Source of the DNA: Apoderus coryli | Lineage: Eukaryota > Arthropoda > Insecta > Coleoptera > Attelabidae | Length of the DNA: 64,000 nt | Direction: 5' to 3' | NCBI GenBank assembly: GCA_911728435.2 | Contig: OU452200.1 | Span: forward strand, 29,403,715-29,467,714 | In this document: positions 12,890 to 24,318 of the stretch, piece by piece | Position numbering within the stretch: position 1 is the stretch's first letter | How the letters are laid out: each line of letters opens with the position of its first letter | Translations under genes and position numbers: made by a program | Notes under the pieces: model-generated | The model's input: only the letters and a program-made list of their open reading frames with translations | What the model was told of the DNA's origin: nothing | The model's database searches: none

Positions 12890-13380
12890 ACTTTTTGTAA
12901 AAATGGAGTTTCAGATATTGATCAACAGGCTTAGTTATTATAGAAAACACACAAGTTATTTTTTCTTAGTTTCGTCACTGATCAGATATGTCCAGGCTCC
13001 TGATTCTCCCATCTCCCAAGTTACTCTCGAGAAAGTCGGGGTATGGTCTCATTTGCTGCTCTTTCTATCACAAAGTGCAGAGGTGTGAGATTCGTAATGA
13101 TCTGAACCTGTTCAACTAGGACACTAGGTTCTCATAGCACGTGTAATGCATATGCATGCTACTCTTTGTACCCTATCAAGTTTCCTCCTGGCTGTACTTT
13201 GCCTTAGCGTGCCAGACGATTGCTCCATACGGTATGATAGCTATCACCACAGTATTTTGAGGTTCCAGCCACAAGTCTTGCCTGCCAGATTCCTGGACAC
13301 CATCAGAGCTTTTTTTGTTGATTTGTTATCCGTGATTTCAACATGCTTATTCCAAATAAGTTTACTATTGATTTAATTTT
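12890..13380 (-). pseudogene. R1/Jockey-like non-LTR reverse transcriptase C-terminal relic
   Basis: Minus-strand pieces in shifting frames read NLAGKTCGWNLKILWW, IIPYGAIVW, VQRVACICITRAMRT, and then NLTPLHFVIERAANE. This matches the conserved region after the reverse transcriptase in R1/Jockey-type elements (WGLxPKxxxWLY ... YGAxVWW ... LQRxACxCITGAMRTTPT ... LNLTPLH). Catalytic RT motifs are not present in the piece. Several frameshifts show it is old. A jockey-superfamily placement is likely; exact clade is not secure. Confidence 0.65.
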
Positions 13381-14255
13381 TATATATTATTAATAAATAC
13401 GAATCCTGAATTATATTTAAACACGTAGTTTTAATTAGCATTAGTTTTGGTTTTAATATAATTGTTACAAAAATTAAAAATCATAATTAAATGTTGATTT
13501 TAATAATATTTGCAACCTTAGTTTCAGGACTTATGTCTTTATTCGGTTGTAAGACCATGTAATTACCTACAATTATTTACGTAAATATATTACGAGGAAA
13601 ACTATGCTCACGAAGCTCTATGTATGACGTTTGCATATTGATTTCGCAAACGTCTTGATCTAATAAATACTTATTCTCCAGTTTAAAGTATATAAAATAT
13701 TTTATAAGATGCAGAAAACTTATTTCCAAGGTAAAACTTAGGTAACTGTAGCATTTGCACGTTTTTTTTTTTTTCTAAATATGGCACGGTATTTTACTTC
13801 TAAATGTCAGCTGAGAACAGCAGTGCATAAATTAAAAAAGAAAATGCAGTTCTTTTAAATAGGTAGGTATTTAATATTTCAATTTACCACGTTTATTACA
13901 TCAGTGAGACAATAAATTGTATACAATATTTCTATTAGGTAATAAATAATTGTAACTTCGTTGATCTAATTTGGAATTCCTTTGTTAATTTTTGAATAGT
14001 ATCAATGTCTAAAAAACAATAGTTGGTATACCAGGTTTATAGGAAAAGAAAGCTATAAATTGAGATAAAGATTTTTATTTATATTTTCCAATTTAATACG
14101 TATAATAATATATTAAATTGATTAGAACAAATAGCCCATATTCGAAGAGGAGTGCTGTTATCAATGTTCTATTCAATTCATCGAGAAATTAATAATAAAA
14201 TAAATTTGGATATTTTTGGTGTAATTCTTTATTTCCTACTTACAAGTGTTGTCAT
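13381..14255. other. AT-rich gap, nothing recognised
   Basis: Homopolymer-rich DNA with no open frame of interest before the left arm of the next element. Confidence 0.45.
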
Positions 14256-15389
14256 CGATTATGGAGAAACTACAATCTGGAACAATCTGAAAATCTGGTG
14301 TAGGTTGACGGGGCCAATTCGACTAAAATGTTTTCAAGAATCTAGTACCTACTTCGGGTATAACCATCAACTTTTTTATTTTAAATACGACCCTACATAA
14401 ATTACCTGCACATATATTTTTTGGATTCTACTTGTAATTCTAAATAATATAATTCATGTAAAATTTGTCCATCCGTTTTCGAAAAATTTGGAATTTGATG
14501 TCAAAAATGACGTTTTTAGATTTCAGAAGAATAATTACAATTTTTTAATAACTTAATTTGTTATCATATCCTAGTAGTTCTAGACCTTCTTTAGGCACCT
14601 ATGTATATAGTTTTAATAAATACAGGGTATTTGAAAAAAAGTGTATAAACTCAAATTGAAAAAGTCTCAAAATGTTGACTAGCTTTTTTGCATAAAAAAA
14701 TAAGGACAAGGTTATGAATGGATTATTTATTAATTATAAATTATACTAACGAAGACGATCTTAATGTGTTTATTATTAATGGAATCTGTGACAGAATGAT
14801 AACAAGAACGTGTCATACGTTTGCTGCCAGATACCCAGAAAAACACAAACCATCACCTACTGTTACTAGTGTCTACATAATTTCGAATGTTTTGAGTCTG
14901 CAAAAACTGATGAACTATCAACAGGAACGTATGATACAAAGTTATCTAATATGCTTAATTCATAAGAATTACTTTACAAATATTCAAAAGTTTGACCTTG
15001 CATTTGTAAACACATTCCACGTCTTAAAATCAATAATTGTTCATCTGTTGCAACTAAAATCAATTAAATTTCAAAGCCTAATCACTATTTGAATTAAAAA
15101 CTGCAAAATTGTCGATATTTTAAAAGTTATAAATGTTTGGAATAGGCATCCCTCCTAAAGCTACTAGGATACCCCAACAAATTAAATTATTAAAGCTTCC
15201 ATATAATAGGAAAATGTAATTATTCTTTAATATGCAAACGTCATTTTTCACATAACATTTAAAAATTTCGAAAGTAGAATTCAAAAAATATATAACTTAT
15301 ATAGAGGCATTTTAGCCGAATTGGCCCCATCGACCTAAGTACTACACCAGATTTTCAGATTGTTCCACAGCGTAATATCTCCATAATCG
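14256..15389. mobile_element. inverted-repeat element with about 75-bp arms
   Basis: The left arm 14256-14331 and the right arm 15308-15389 are reverse complements at high identity (shared blocks GGAACAATCTGAAAATCTGG and GGGGCCAATTCG). The arms enclose about 975 bp, including a transposase-type HTH frame. The right flank adds CCGGGTGTGTCACCAGG (in reverse complement), which may be the true outer end, with the left equivalent lost. A TACAGGGTATTTGAA motif at 14622 may mark a second nested end. Confidence 0.7.
14718..15092 (+). pseudogene. transposase N-terminal HTH frame (DUF4817-like)
   Basis: The 124-codon frame begins with residues YTNEDDLNVFIINGICDRM (9-27), then HTFAARYPEKHKPSP. This matches the insect helix-turn-helix domain that heads many Tc1/IS630-like transposases (DMxxIYGxCxxNxxxAxxxYxxRFPxRxxPS). 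Only the first DNA-binding part is convincing; the remainder drifts into low-complexity sequence and no DDE catalytic region follows, so it is a truncated product of a non-autonomous element. A related fragment lies at 62530-62700. It could only bind DNA, if expressed at all. Confidence 0.6.
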
Positions 15390-15977
15390 AACTAAACTCT
15401 TCCTGGTGACACACCCGGTATGTAACACGTTTATCGCATTAAATTTTGAATTTTAATTTGTACAAATCCATAACAAAACCGAAGAAGCAAAACATCTGAT
15501 ATACCTACTACATGCACATGGCCCCCGCATCTTGTAACGTATTTTTAAACAAACATTTTCCAGCTTGAAAATAAAGTTAAAACGTTTTTAAATCCTAAAT
15601 CCTTAAAAAATATCTACGGACCACCAAACACGAAAGGGACCTTTTGAAGCTGAACAATTTAAAGAAAAAATGTAAAAAATTGCACCTAACGAAATCCGAA
15701 CACGAGGCCTCTTGATGCAATCTAATCTATTGCTGCAATTGATGTGGTAAGCAGACACAAGTTGATCAACGATATGTTCGATTGTCCCTGGTTGTTTCAG
15801 CCACCATGGTTTCGTGTTCCTTGGGTCCATTCTAGAAGTTCTAGTTTATTTTGAGTGGCACAAATTTGTTCTAACAATGAATCTAAACTAACTAAATACT
15901 ATAGTTTTTTTTTTATAAGAAAGATATTTTAAGCTGCAGTATGATTGTACAACACACTCTGCTGCCACTTTTTTTTA
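15390..15977. other. gap with an unassigned minus-strand frame
   Basis: 15603-15830 (minus) is open for 75 codons starting MDPRNTKPWWLKQPG, with more balanced codon content than its surroundings, but I recognise no family and no neighbours support a gene. Confidence 0.3.
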
Positions 15978-16350
15978 TATATTATCGGCATCATCCACCA
16001 CGTACTCATTATTCGCGCAATACCGTAATTAATCCGAAATATATTTACACCCAACACATGTGCAGATGCTTAATTAAACACAAACTTAATTTCACCAAGT
16101 ATATTTTATTTCTACTAAAATATTTTGGTTGTTCAAAATATTGCGTATTATTTAAATTTCATTAAATTCAGTTCATTCAAAATCGGGCAACAATCACGAA
16201 AAATTACGAAAAACGCGGATGCCACACTTTGTTCGATAATTTTCACCATCATCCACCACGTACTCATTATTCACGTAATACCAAAATCTATTTACACACC
16301 CAACACAAGTGCGAATTCCTATTTAACCACAAACTTAAATTATCCAAGAT
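15978..16350. repeat. direct duplication, about 110-bp units spaced 259 bp
   Basis: CATCATCCACCACGTACTCA starts near 15982 and again near 16250, each followed by TTATTC, a similar AATACC stretch, then CACCCAACACA and a block ending CACAAACTTAA. Confidence 0.7.
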
Positions 16351-16426
16351 TTAGTTGCAATTTATAATATATTTTATACTAGATTAAACTAAATCTGATA
16401 AGGATGCAAGAGCTAAGTTATTAAAT

Positions 16427-16726
16427 ATGACAACTATGTAAACATCTAAATAAAAAATAAATTTTAATTAAAAAATTTGTATAAAAATAGAACAAACATA
16501 CTTAAATTCATTCATTCTACAGAAAAGTAAGATTTGTAATTTTACGGTAACTATATATTCTATTAATACCTAATATTAACTATGACAACTATGTAAACTT
16601 GTAAATAAAAAATTAATTTTAATTAAAAAATTTGTATAAAAAGAGAAAGAGAAAAATAAGATTGGTAATTATTTTACGTTACCTATACCTATTCTATTAA
16701 TACCTAATATTAACTATTTCTAGCCA
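16427..16726. repeat. tandem duplication, two units of about 150 bp
   Basis: GACAACTATGTAAAC begins both units (about 16428 and 16582). Both contain AATTAAAAAATTTGTATAAA and close with CTATTAATACCTAATATTAA. Confidence 0.7.
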
Positions 16727-17140
16727 AATGTTCCTAAAGCATCTGATAGAAAGGTACTTCTTATCCACTACTCAAATATTTACAACTTTGCCTTAAGGCA
16801 GTGCAAAATTCGTCATAGACAAGGTTCGTTTTTGTTAAGAATAATTTGTATTTAATCATGAAGAAAATTGATAAATAAAGGCTTAATTACCGAAGAATTT
16901 ATCTTTTAGAAAAGGCGAAAAATCAAAAGAATCAATTAACCGGTGCGTTAATCAGTATTTTACATTGCAGATACCTACTACAAATTAATTAGAAAACTAA
17001 GTACCACTCCACCGATGTTCAGTTTTCATAGACAAACAAACCTAAATCTAGGTATAGATAAAACTGAAAATACAATAAATCATAGCATTTGAATAAAATA
17101 CACATGTATTTATTAATATAAATAAATAATAGAAAAAATG
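16727..17140. other. gap, nothing recognised
   Basis: AT-rich sequence without open frames or repeats that I can pair within the window. Confidence 0.4.
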
Positions 17141-17192
17141 GTAACAGGAATAAAACAAATATCCAAATTCTCACAGTTTTTTTAATATCTGC

Positions 17193-17226
17193 GACCGGTT
17201 TCGAACCTGTCTTAGGTCCTCTTCAG
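17193..17226 (-). ncRNA. hammerhead-ribozyme-like motif, left arm
   Basis: On the minus strand: CTGAAGA, stem II GGACCT / AGGTTC (six pairs with one G-U, loop AAGAC), GAA, palindrome ACCGGT, then C as the predicted cleavage base. Stem I is not contiguous: CTGT pairs GCAG only across an AGG bulge. Activity is inferred, not shown. Confidence 0.55.
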
Positions 17227-17404
17227 CCTACAGAAAAACAACTTCAAAAAACTATCACAAAAACAACATTTAGCGGAATTATCGTACCCAATTGCATAAT
17301 ACAGTACGCGAACACTATGTATGAATAAAAATTATAACAAATATATTTATGTATGTACAAACTATACCGTCATACAAATAATTTGTTTTTTGAAGTTTTC
17401 TAGG

Positions 17405-17438
17405 CTGAAGAGGACCTAAGCCAGGTTCGAAACCGGTC
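17405..17438 (+). ncRNA. hammerhead-ribozyme-like motif, right arm
   Basis: CTGAAGA at 17405-17411, stem II GGACCT (17412-17417) with AGGTTC (17423-17428), GAA at 17429-17431, palindrome ACCGGT at 17432-17437, C at 17438. The palindromic stem III cannot fold on itself and implies dimer assembly. Stem I is weak in this copy. Confidence 0.55.
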
Positions 17439-17491
17439 GCAGATATCAAAAACACCGTGAGAATTTGGATATTTGTTTTATTCCTATTAAC

Positions 17492-18510
17492 ATTATACCA
17501 GCTCACATATTAGTTTTACACAAACATAAAAAAATATCTGTATTTTGTTGATTTCAAAGTAAGTGTTCAATTTACACTATTATAGTGTTGACCTATAATA
17601 ATATTCAATTCACTTTACTTAATATGACCTAAATTTTTTATTTTAAAACCTAAAATCACTTTTTATTTACATAAAAAAATTTTACGATGCTACGTAATAA
17701 ATCTGTCGATAGTTTTTTGATTCTTTACATTATCAGTTATATTGGTTGCAAAAGCGTTAAAGAATATTATTTGAGATAAAATAATGGCACTTAGGATCTG
17801 GATTTTAGTCTATTGACCGCTTGTAATTTAATAAGTATATAAAATATTATCAAGTTCCCTATACTTTGCGTAATGATTATAACAATGCTGTATCTAAACT
17901 CTAAACTAAATATGTTCGTATCCATTTAATAAATTCTTCTTTAATAAACACTTATAAACCGTTAAGGTGCATATATTTTTAACGAGCTTTAACACGCCAA
18001 AAGACATGTATAAGCAGGCTAAACAATGGCGGGATAACAAACAACAAGTAAAGCTCCGATTTGCAAACAATAGTTCCACAAACTATGAATCCAAATAAAT
18101 CTTTGTATCCTACGTGAAAGTAGGTAGGTGCCTCCTATACTCGTATATCCTGACCTGTAAAACGGTACACAGTATCTAGTAACATTAAATTAAGATTTAA
18201 TTTGTATTGCATTGTGTGTGTGCACTCAAAATCCAATTAATGACTATAAAGAAATATATGGGATGTTCTTTTGGGTGATTTTATTTATACTTCTTGCTTC
18301 ACTGTTTTTATTTCATACAAGAATTCTTAGATTTAATAAATATGATGTAATATAGTTTAATCGAGTACCTACACCCTAATTAAATTATTTTTTTTTTTAA
18401 ATTCAAATGTTCAATTCCTTTTTTCTCAATATAGTTTTAAGGATAACAGACATGTATATTTTGTCAATAAATGGTATGGTATTTTTCCACATAAAAATAA
18501 ATAATTGATT
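17492..18510. other. AT-rich gap
   Basis: No recognised feature; scattered TAGGTA-type repeats only. Confidence 0.4.
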
Positions 18511-18523
18511 AAACTTACCGGGG

Positions 18524-18588
18524 TTTTCACAATGAGCCCATGAGGCTGCAGTGAAACCGGGGACTTGTGTCGAACGGTCCTTTAAAAA
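18524..18588 (+). mobile_element. 65-bp LINE 3'-end insertion with 13-bp TSD
   Basis: AAACTTACCGGGG at 18511-18523 is repeated at 18589-18601. Between them lies only the last 65 bp of the same element as 9065-9280 (CCATGAGGCTGCAGTGAAAC and GGGGACTT shared), ending in an A run. This is an extreme 5' truncation. Confidence 0.85.
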
Positions 18589-18601
18589 AAACTTACCGGG
18601 G

Positions 18602-19494
18602 ATCTATCCTTTACCGACAATGAATGTGTTAATTCATGTATAGATTATAATTCACATAGTTGAAGTGACTAACCATGCATTGATAGATTTGGATTTATGA
18701 TCAGTTACAATAGGTACACACATTCTTTAAATTAGACATGGTGCCGCAGCGAAGCATGATTATTAGGATGGCCAATAAAATAAGAACTGTTATATCGAAC
18801 AAAATTACTGACTTTGGCCCGCAATGACAGGTTTTGTCTCAATTAACAGAGTGTCAATTAAATTGAGGCATAGGTATATTGACGAATTTATTTAGCTCTT
18901 ACTATGAGCTCTTCCTGAGAGTCTCGATGTCGAAATAAGAGTTTAATTAAATGTATGTCTATCGTAATGAAAAAACACAGGTATATAATTTCACAGTTTA
19001 TCTCAAATGAAAAAGAATACATACATATCTTAAAAACACAGGAAAATAATATATAAACAAATAATTGCGCTACCTTAAAATTTACTTAAATTATTGTTTT
19101 GATCATATAGTTTTCAAATATAATCAAAGGGAAATATAAACAAAAGGTTAAAGCCATTAATGTAATATTTTAATACAAAAAAAAAAAAAAACAAATCCTC
19201 TAAACTTATTAGGTAGGTATAGAAATTTTTGGGCTTTCGGGAGATATTGCGTAGGCTGGTAAATGTCAACCGAGCTACTTTGGTTAAATATTAGAGTCAA
19301 CGGGAGTTTTAAAAGTTTTACTCATATTGTTAGAAATTTAAGATTTTGTTGTAATAATACCTACATTTGAGCGTAAGACCATGTCATTTTCATGCCCAAG
19401 GCAATATCCAGAAGGTCATTTGAGAAAAAATATTTAAAATTTATACGCTTCACTAAGTTATCTAAGCATAATGTTGGGTTTAACATTTTCCTAA
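18602..19494. other. AT-rich gap
   Basis: No recognised feature; a 15-A run at about 19177-19191. Confidence 0.4.
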
Positions 19495-21113
19495 TAATAT
19501 ATTGTTTCAGAAAGACATGGCCAAATTGCTAGAGGTGATAGAACTGCTTAGAATAAGTGTAGCTTGTTATATAAATTTTTGCCGAAGGGGCCTTCCTTTT
19601 CCAGATATAGGGAGTTTTTTCTAACTGGCTATGAATTATTATAAATAATAGTCTCAATTTTTTTATATGAATGTTTTTGGCGCTAGTCACACAATGTCTA
19701 AGCTTAATTTGCATTCATAACTTTTTTGATGTTTACTTTAGAGACTTGGTAATTACAAATGATAGCTCGTTTATTACCTAATAAAAAATATACTCTTCGG
19801 AAAAAACTCTTGGATGTACCGATTCCAAGATATTTTAAGTTTATTAATACCTATGCTATTGGTGTTAAATTATTAGAAGAAAGGCATATGCGGCTAAACA
19901 TATGTTTGTAAAATAGGTATGAGCTACACCCCTATAATTACAGACAACTTCAAGAACTATTGCCAGATGATTTTCCTAAGAGACTTGAATTCTGCGAATT
20001 TTTACACGGCAAGGTATGTTCAATTCCCACAATGTGCACTATTGGTCGGAGGAAAATCCTATGGTGAAGCGAGTGACTCATTACCAACACACATTTAATA
20101 TTAATTATAAAAATAATTTAATTGTCCGCTATGCCACGAAATTATTTTTCATTTAAAATTAATTTATGGGCTGCCATAAACAATAAACCGATTGTCTAAG
20201 GTCAATCGGTTTATTGGATACCACATTTTACCTCCAACTCTAAACAGTGATTTATACCTCAATTTTCTGCAGAATGATTTATTCAAAATTTTGGAAGATT
20301 TATCACTAGACGAGCGAGCAGCTATGTTTTTTATGCATTATGGTGCGCAACCACATTTTAGTAGAGCGCCTAGAAGGTGGTTAAGTGAAAATTTTTCCAA
20401 TAAATGGATAGGTCGGGGTGCTTATGCTCCAATTCATTGGCCCGCTCGATTGCCTGATCTTAACCCGCTAGATTTTACCGTTTGGAATTACCTTAAAGAA
20501 AAGGATAAAAGTTAGTTATGTGGAAGAACTAAAAACGAGGATTGCGTTGCCTTAATGGATAATACTTAATAATGTATTCTCTAGGAATGCGGATTCGATT
20601 ATGTATTCGTGAAAATGGGGGAAATTTTGAGCACCTAATGAAAACAGTTTAAATACTAATTTTATAATATGAATTTTTTATTTTTTTGTCTGTAGTTTTA
20701 TGTCTTAATAAACTTAAAATATCTTGGAAACGGTACATCCAAGGGTTTTTTTCGAAGAGTACCTTTTTTGGTATTAAACGAGCTATCATTTTTTTGCAAC
20801 TACCGAGTCTCTAAAGTAAACATCAAAAAAGTTATGAATGAAGATTTAGCTTAGATATTGTGTGACTAGCGCCCTTTATCTATCTCTAACGGAACGCGAG
20901 TGTATTTTTAATCGATTCTGAGACACCCAAAACATTCATATGAAAAAATTGACATTCTAATAATTCATAATAGCTAGCGAGAAAAAATTGTAAAAATAAT
21001 ATTTTTTTAACTCCCTGTATCTCAAAAAGGAAGGCTCCTTCGGCAAAAGCTACACTTATTTTAAGCATTCTATCACATCTAGCAATTTGGCCATGCCTTT
21101 CTGAAACACCCTG
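19495..21113 (+). mobile_element. Tc1/IS630-like transposon with very long terminal inverted repeats
   Basis: The left arm (about 19504-19852) and right arm (about 20697-21110) are reverse complements over roughly 350-410 bp, beginning TTTCAGAAAGRCATGGCCAA outermost and ending with AAGATATTTTAAGTTTATTA innermost. The right end reads CAGGGTG on the minus strand next to TA; the left CAGGGTG is eroded. The right arm has about 60 bp of extra sequence. The centre holds a dead transposase. Confidence 0.8.
19920..20640 (+). pseudogene. DDE transposase of the long-TIR Tc1/IS630-like element
   Basis: Pieces in changing frames read LHPYNYRQLQELLPDDFPKR then FCEFL; then HYWSEENPMVKRVTHYQH; then INLWAAI; then from 20192 an open stretch with LPPTLNSDLYLNFLQNDL, FMHYGAQPHFSRAPRRWL, WIGRGAYAPIHWPARLPDLN, PLDFTVW. 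This is the order of the Tc1/IS630-like DDE_3 fold. The second catalytic aspartate of HDGAPAH has become Y (HYG), while PLDF is kept. The N-terminal HTH and the first catalytic region are missing. Frameshifts plus a lost catalytic residue make it non-functional. Confidence 0.8.
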
Positions 21114-21590
21114 TATATGGGGAACTATATGGACCACACATGCGGGTGTCATTAATTCGGATTTCTTCGAGACTGATTTTGACTAGATTCTTATCTCTTT
21201 TACATTACGCTATGCTAGGCTAGACTAATAGTATTTTAACAAGTTTAGACATAATATAACTTTCCCAATTAACTAAATAGGATAATTTTTGTCGTCGGCT
21301 GAAACACATAAATATATCCTAATTCGGAAATACAAGTAATAAAGTATGTTTATGAATATAAATATTTAACAATTTTCCATTTCATTATTGACCTGCTGGT
21401 AATCGGCTCTACTAGCCTGTAATATGATATATTATATATATATTTGCAATACTCAAGTCAAGTTTGCGATATTGAATTATTTATATCTTAGGATCTTTGA
21501 GAGTCTTTAAAAGAGCCATAATAAAAATAATTCTGATTTGAAAAAAAACTTTAAAAAATTCGAATCGTTGCATTGTCTGATTTGAAAATG
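21114..21590. other. gap, nothing recognised
   Basis: AT-rich, with a TA dinucleotide run near 21430. Confidence 0.4.
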
Positions 21591-21680
21591 GCTAGCCAGA
21601 AAGGCGGTCAACCTGGTAGAAACATGGTAGAACGGTTTAAACTCCGTGAGTCGCTCCCGGTCTCTGAGACCGACTGAGGT
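21591..21680 (+). other. 29-codon open frame upstream of the piggyBac relic
   Basis: ATGGCTAGCC starts a frame ending TGA at 21678-21680, with balanced codons (MASQKGGQPG ... LPVSETD). It holds the palindrome CGGTCTCTGAGACCG. No homology recognised; it may be part of the 5' portion of the adjacent element. Confidence 0.25.
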
Positions 21681-21829
21681 GATTTTATTGTGCCAATTCA
21701 TTACACTTGCCAGCTTCATTAATTTGTATCTTGTGATAGCAGTTACAATTCCGTACTCATTAGGCTTGCATTCTGGTAGTTACGACGTCATTCGGTCTCG
21801 TACACCGGCACGACTATCCCGATTTGTTT

Positions 21830-22650
21830 TTTAACGTTGATTATTATATGTAAAGTGCTTCAAAATGAGTTCTTGGGAAGCTGAACAGGAACAGCATAAG
21901 CTGCTGATGGATGAAGCCTTAAATGCAGATGCACCTGGGGTCTATGATGCTGAATCTGGCCCGAATTAATTTGATTTTGAATAAATGTCGAATCATAAGT
22001 CAGACAGCGAACTCGTAGCTCGTAGCATAAAAGCTCTGTTGGAAGATGTCTACGATGCTTCTTATAAAAAATGCTGTTGAACAATTATCATTAGTACGTT
22101 CAGCTATGACTAATATTTCTCGAGGCCTAAGATTCAGACTGCAAGAACTTTCTGGCTGTAATATCAAATCTGATGTATCACAGAATGCTGTACCAGGAAG
22201 ATGTGCCTATTGACCCTCGAAAACATATCGCAAAACTCGGTTTAGTTACTATAAGTGCAATAAATATATGTGCTTGGAACATATTGTTGCGGTTTGCCAA
22301 GAGTGCCGGGAAAATACAATAACTTAATGTTGAACATGTTTATAAGAGTTTATTTTTGTTTGTGAAAAAATTATAATTTTGTTCATTATGCAGTTCGTTT
22401 TTTACCAAATTGTGTTTTTTTGTATATTACTAATAAAGTTCAGTATTAAAGAAAAATAACCATTTTCAATTTCTTGTTTGGTATATTTTGGAAAATGTGC
22501 CAAATGTACTAATTTTTTCTTTTATTAGTCACTAGTTGTGTTATAACTTCCACTATTTCTTTAGGGGCCCATTAGGGTACATGGTCTGTAAGTCCGACGC
22601 GACTACTGACGTAGTAAAGTTGGACGCGACTACTGGAAGGTTAGTTGTGA
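21830..22650 (+). mobile_element. internally deleted piggyBac-like element
   Basis: The body carries only the two ends of a piggyBac transposase reading frame. TTAA lies at about 21832 on the left. On the right, GGGGCCCATTAGGGTACATGG at about 22565 resembles a piggyBac-type end, followed by two GACGCGACTACTG repeats (22599, 22625). A matched TIR pair could not be established, so the limits are approximate. Confidence 0.5.
21864..22327 (+). pseudogene. piggyBac transposase remnant (N-terminus plus zinc-ribbon C-terminus)
   Basis: ATG at 21864 opens an acidic N-terminus (MSSWEAEQEQHKLLMDEAL), interrupted by two stops, then SNHKSDSELVARSIKALLED. After a jump, 22198-22327 encodes GRCAY, a stop, PSKTYRKTRFSYYKCNKYMC, LEHIVAVCQECREN and a terminal TAA. 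The Cys/His pattern is the zinc-ribbon tail of piggyBac transposases (RCxxCxxK...RKTxxxCxxCxxxxCxxH). The whole catalytic DDD core is deleted. Family assignment rests on the tail. Confidence 0.65.
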
Positions 22651-23507
22651 CTTGTTATTCGACAAGTCGGTTCTAGTTTTTTCAGTCCCGAGTTTTTTCC
22701 AAGTTAATATCGCCAGTGGATGGGCTTAATACGAACATTCTTTCAGTCTCTGTGCGCCATAGTATTGGAAGTTCTATAATCCAACCACGGTAAACCATAA
22801 TCAAGTCCTCTGGTGTCTGTTACAATAAAATCCCTCGTATTGAAAACATATCCGGTTAATCTCTGCAATACAATAATTTATAAATTAATATTTTCATGTC
22901 ACTCTGAAAGACTTTCAATTATATTTTATGGTTGTAAACAACTTATATCATTCCTAAATGCCTATTATTACGAGTCTATTACTGTCTCATTCAACTATTG
23001 TTATTCATTCAACACAAGTAAATAAGTTTAAAATATGTGTTATAATAAACATCTTCTCTTAGGCTATTTTACAAGCTAATCCCTTTTCAACGACTTCTCA
23101 GAGAGAACCATATGAAGTGGAGATATTCATATCTTAAAGCACTTCTCGTTAATAGCCTCTATATATGACTACATAGGAAAATTCAGTTTTATATGCACTT
23201 ATTTATTTGAAACCGGAACTAATGCTTCTCTTAATTTGGGCTTATGGGTTTGATGGGAGTTTTTATTTATGGTAACATATCGAATCGATATTTAAATGTT
23301 TTGTTTGCGTTTGTAAAACCCATCTCTTCGAAGCAGTTTGGAATTAAATAATTAATAATAATAATTTAACAGGTTTGTTCATAATCAATCTGATAATATT
23401 GATAAAAAAAATTCCCAATTTTGTTATCAATTTTTATGTTGAGCTAAGAAGAGAGTTCCTTTAATAATAGAAGTTTACTTGTAATGATGTAGAACTCTAT
23501 TCAAATT
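22651..23507. other. AT-rich gap before the LTR element
   Basis: No recognised feature. 22813-23025 is open on the plus strand but looks like random AT-rich frame. Confidence 0.4.
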
Positions 23508-24318
23508 TGTTAGGGTATATTCATATTTTATTATTATTAAAATAATACCAGTTCATGTCATTAAGTTTTGTCAAAAAATACTTACTTTGTCATTTAGTTA
23601 ATAAAGTTCATTTTATATTAAAGTTTAACTATATTTTCATAAATACAAACAGTAGTTAACAGTGGCGTCGAGGATGGGATGTACAATCGTAGCCGCGTAC
23701 CGCTGGCAACAAACTCAACGATTGCCTCAATTTTCTGCGCACGTTGGAATGTGGAGAGTTGGGCTCGATTTGCATCAATTTCCGTAACGCTCAAAGGCGC
23801 GCTGTCCTTCTTCGAATGCAATCCCATCAGGGATTTCTCAGCCTTACTTTCAGCCTGTAACAGATCGTCGTAACGGGAGCTGCGCTAGTCGTCATCCTGT
23901 CTGTATCGGACGACTGTGGCAAGTCCTTTGGACACTAGAGCTTCGCCAACGTTCTTTATGATCATCAAGTAATATCCGAATCCAGTAACGATCAAATCAA
24001 AGAAGCAGCCATTCCTTCAACTTCTTCATGCAACTCGATAGAACCATCAACGTCTTCAGCGAACGAAGTTCAACAAAGGCCTCAACGAACTAGACGACAG
24101 CCAAACAGATTCTCTGTTTACGAGACGATCTTTCCTAAAAGGGGGAGGTGCTAGGGTCGATCAAATACCCTGTTTATTCATATTTTATTATTATTAAAAT
24201 AATACCAGTTCATGTCATTAAGTTTTGTCAAAAAATACTTACTTTTTCATTTCGTTAATAAAGTTCCTTTTATATTAAAGTTTAACTATATTTTCATAAA
24301 TACAAACAGTAGTTAACA
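23508..24318 (+). mobile_element. compact LTR retrotransposon, complete with TSD
   Basis: The 5' LTR 23508-23661 (154 bp) and 3' LTR 24149-24318 (170 bp) both start TG and end TTAACA, and are nearly identical over the shared part (the 3' copy has about 16 extra bases near its start). The 5-bp TSD AAATT lies at 23503-23507 and 24319-24323. A primer-binding-type TGGCGTCGAGG follows the 5' LTR and a purine tract AAAAGGGGGAGG precedes the 3' LTR. The internal region is only 487 bp. Confidence 0.9.
23960..24152 (+). pseudogene. polyprotein C-terminal tail of the LTR element
   Basis: Before the polypurine tract the plus strand encodes CNSIEPSTSSANEVQQRP then QRTRRQPNRFSVYETIFPK and GRC, then a stop in the start of the 3' LTR. 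A Ser/Pro-rich stretch ending in RxxRRxPxRF is typical of the end of LTR-retrotransposon pol products. No protease, reverse transcriptase or integrase remains, so the element depends on another copy for enzymes. Confidence 0.55.

Larger units (their letters stand above)
17141..17491. mobile_element. foldback element with head-to-head hammerhead-like motifs
   Basis: Arms of about 118 bp (17141-17258 and 17373-17491) are reverse complements at roughly 90 percent, starting GGAATAAAACAAATATCC. Each arm carries a hammerhead-like core pointing toward its own outer end. The interior is only about 115 bp and noncoding. No transposase or reverse transcriptase is present. Confidence 0.75.

Noticed and set aside
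15603..15830. Minus-strand gene of 75 codons
   Set aside because: No recognisable domain, no neighbours, and length within chance for the region.
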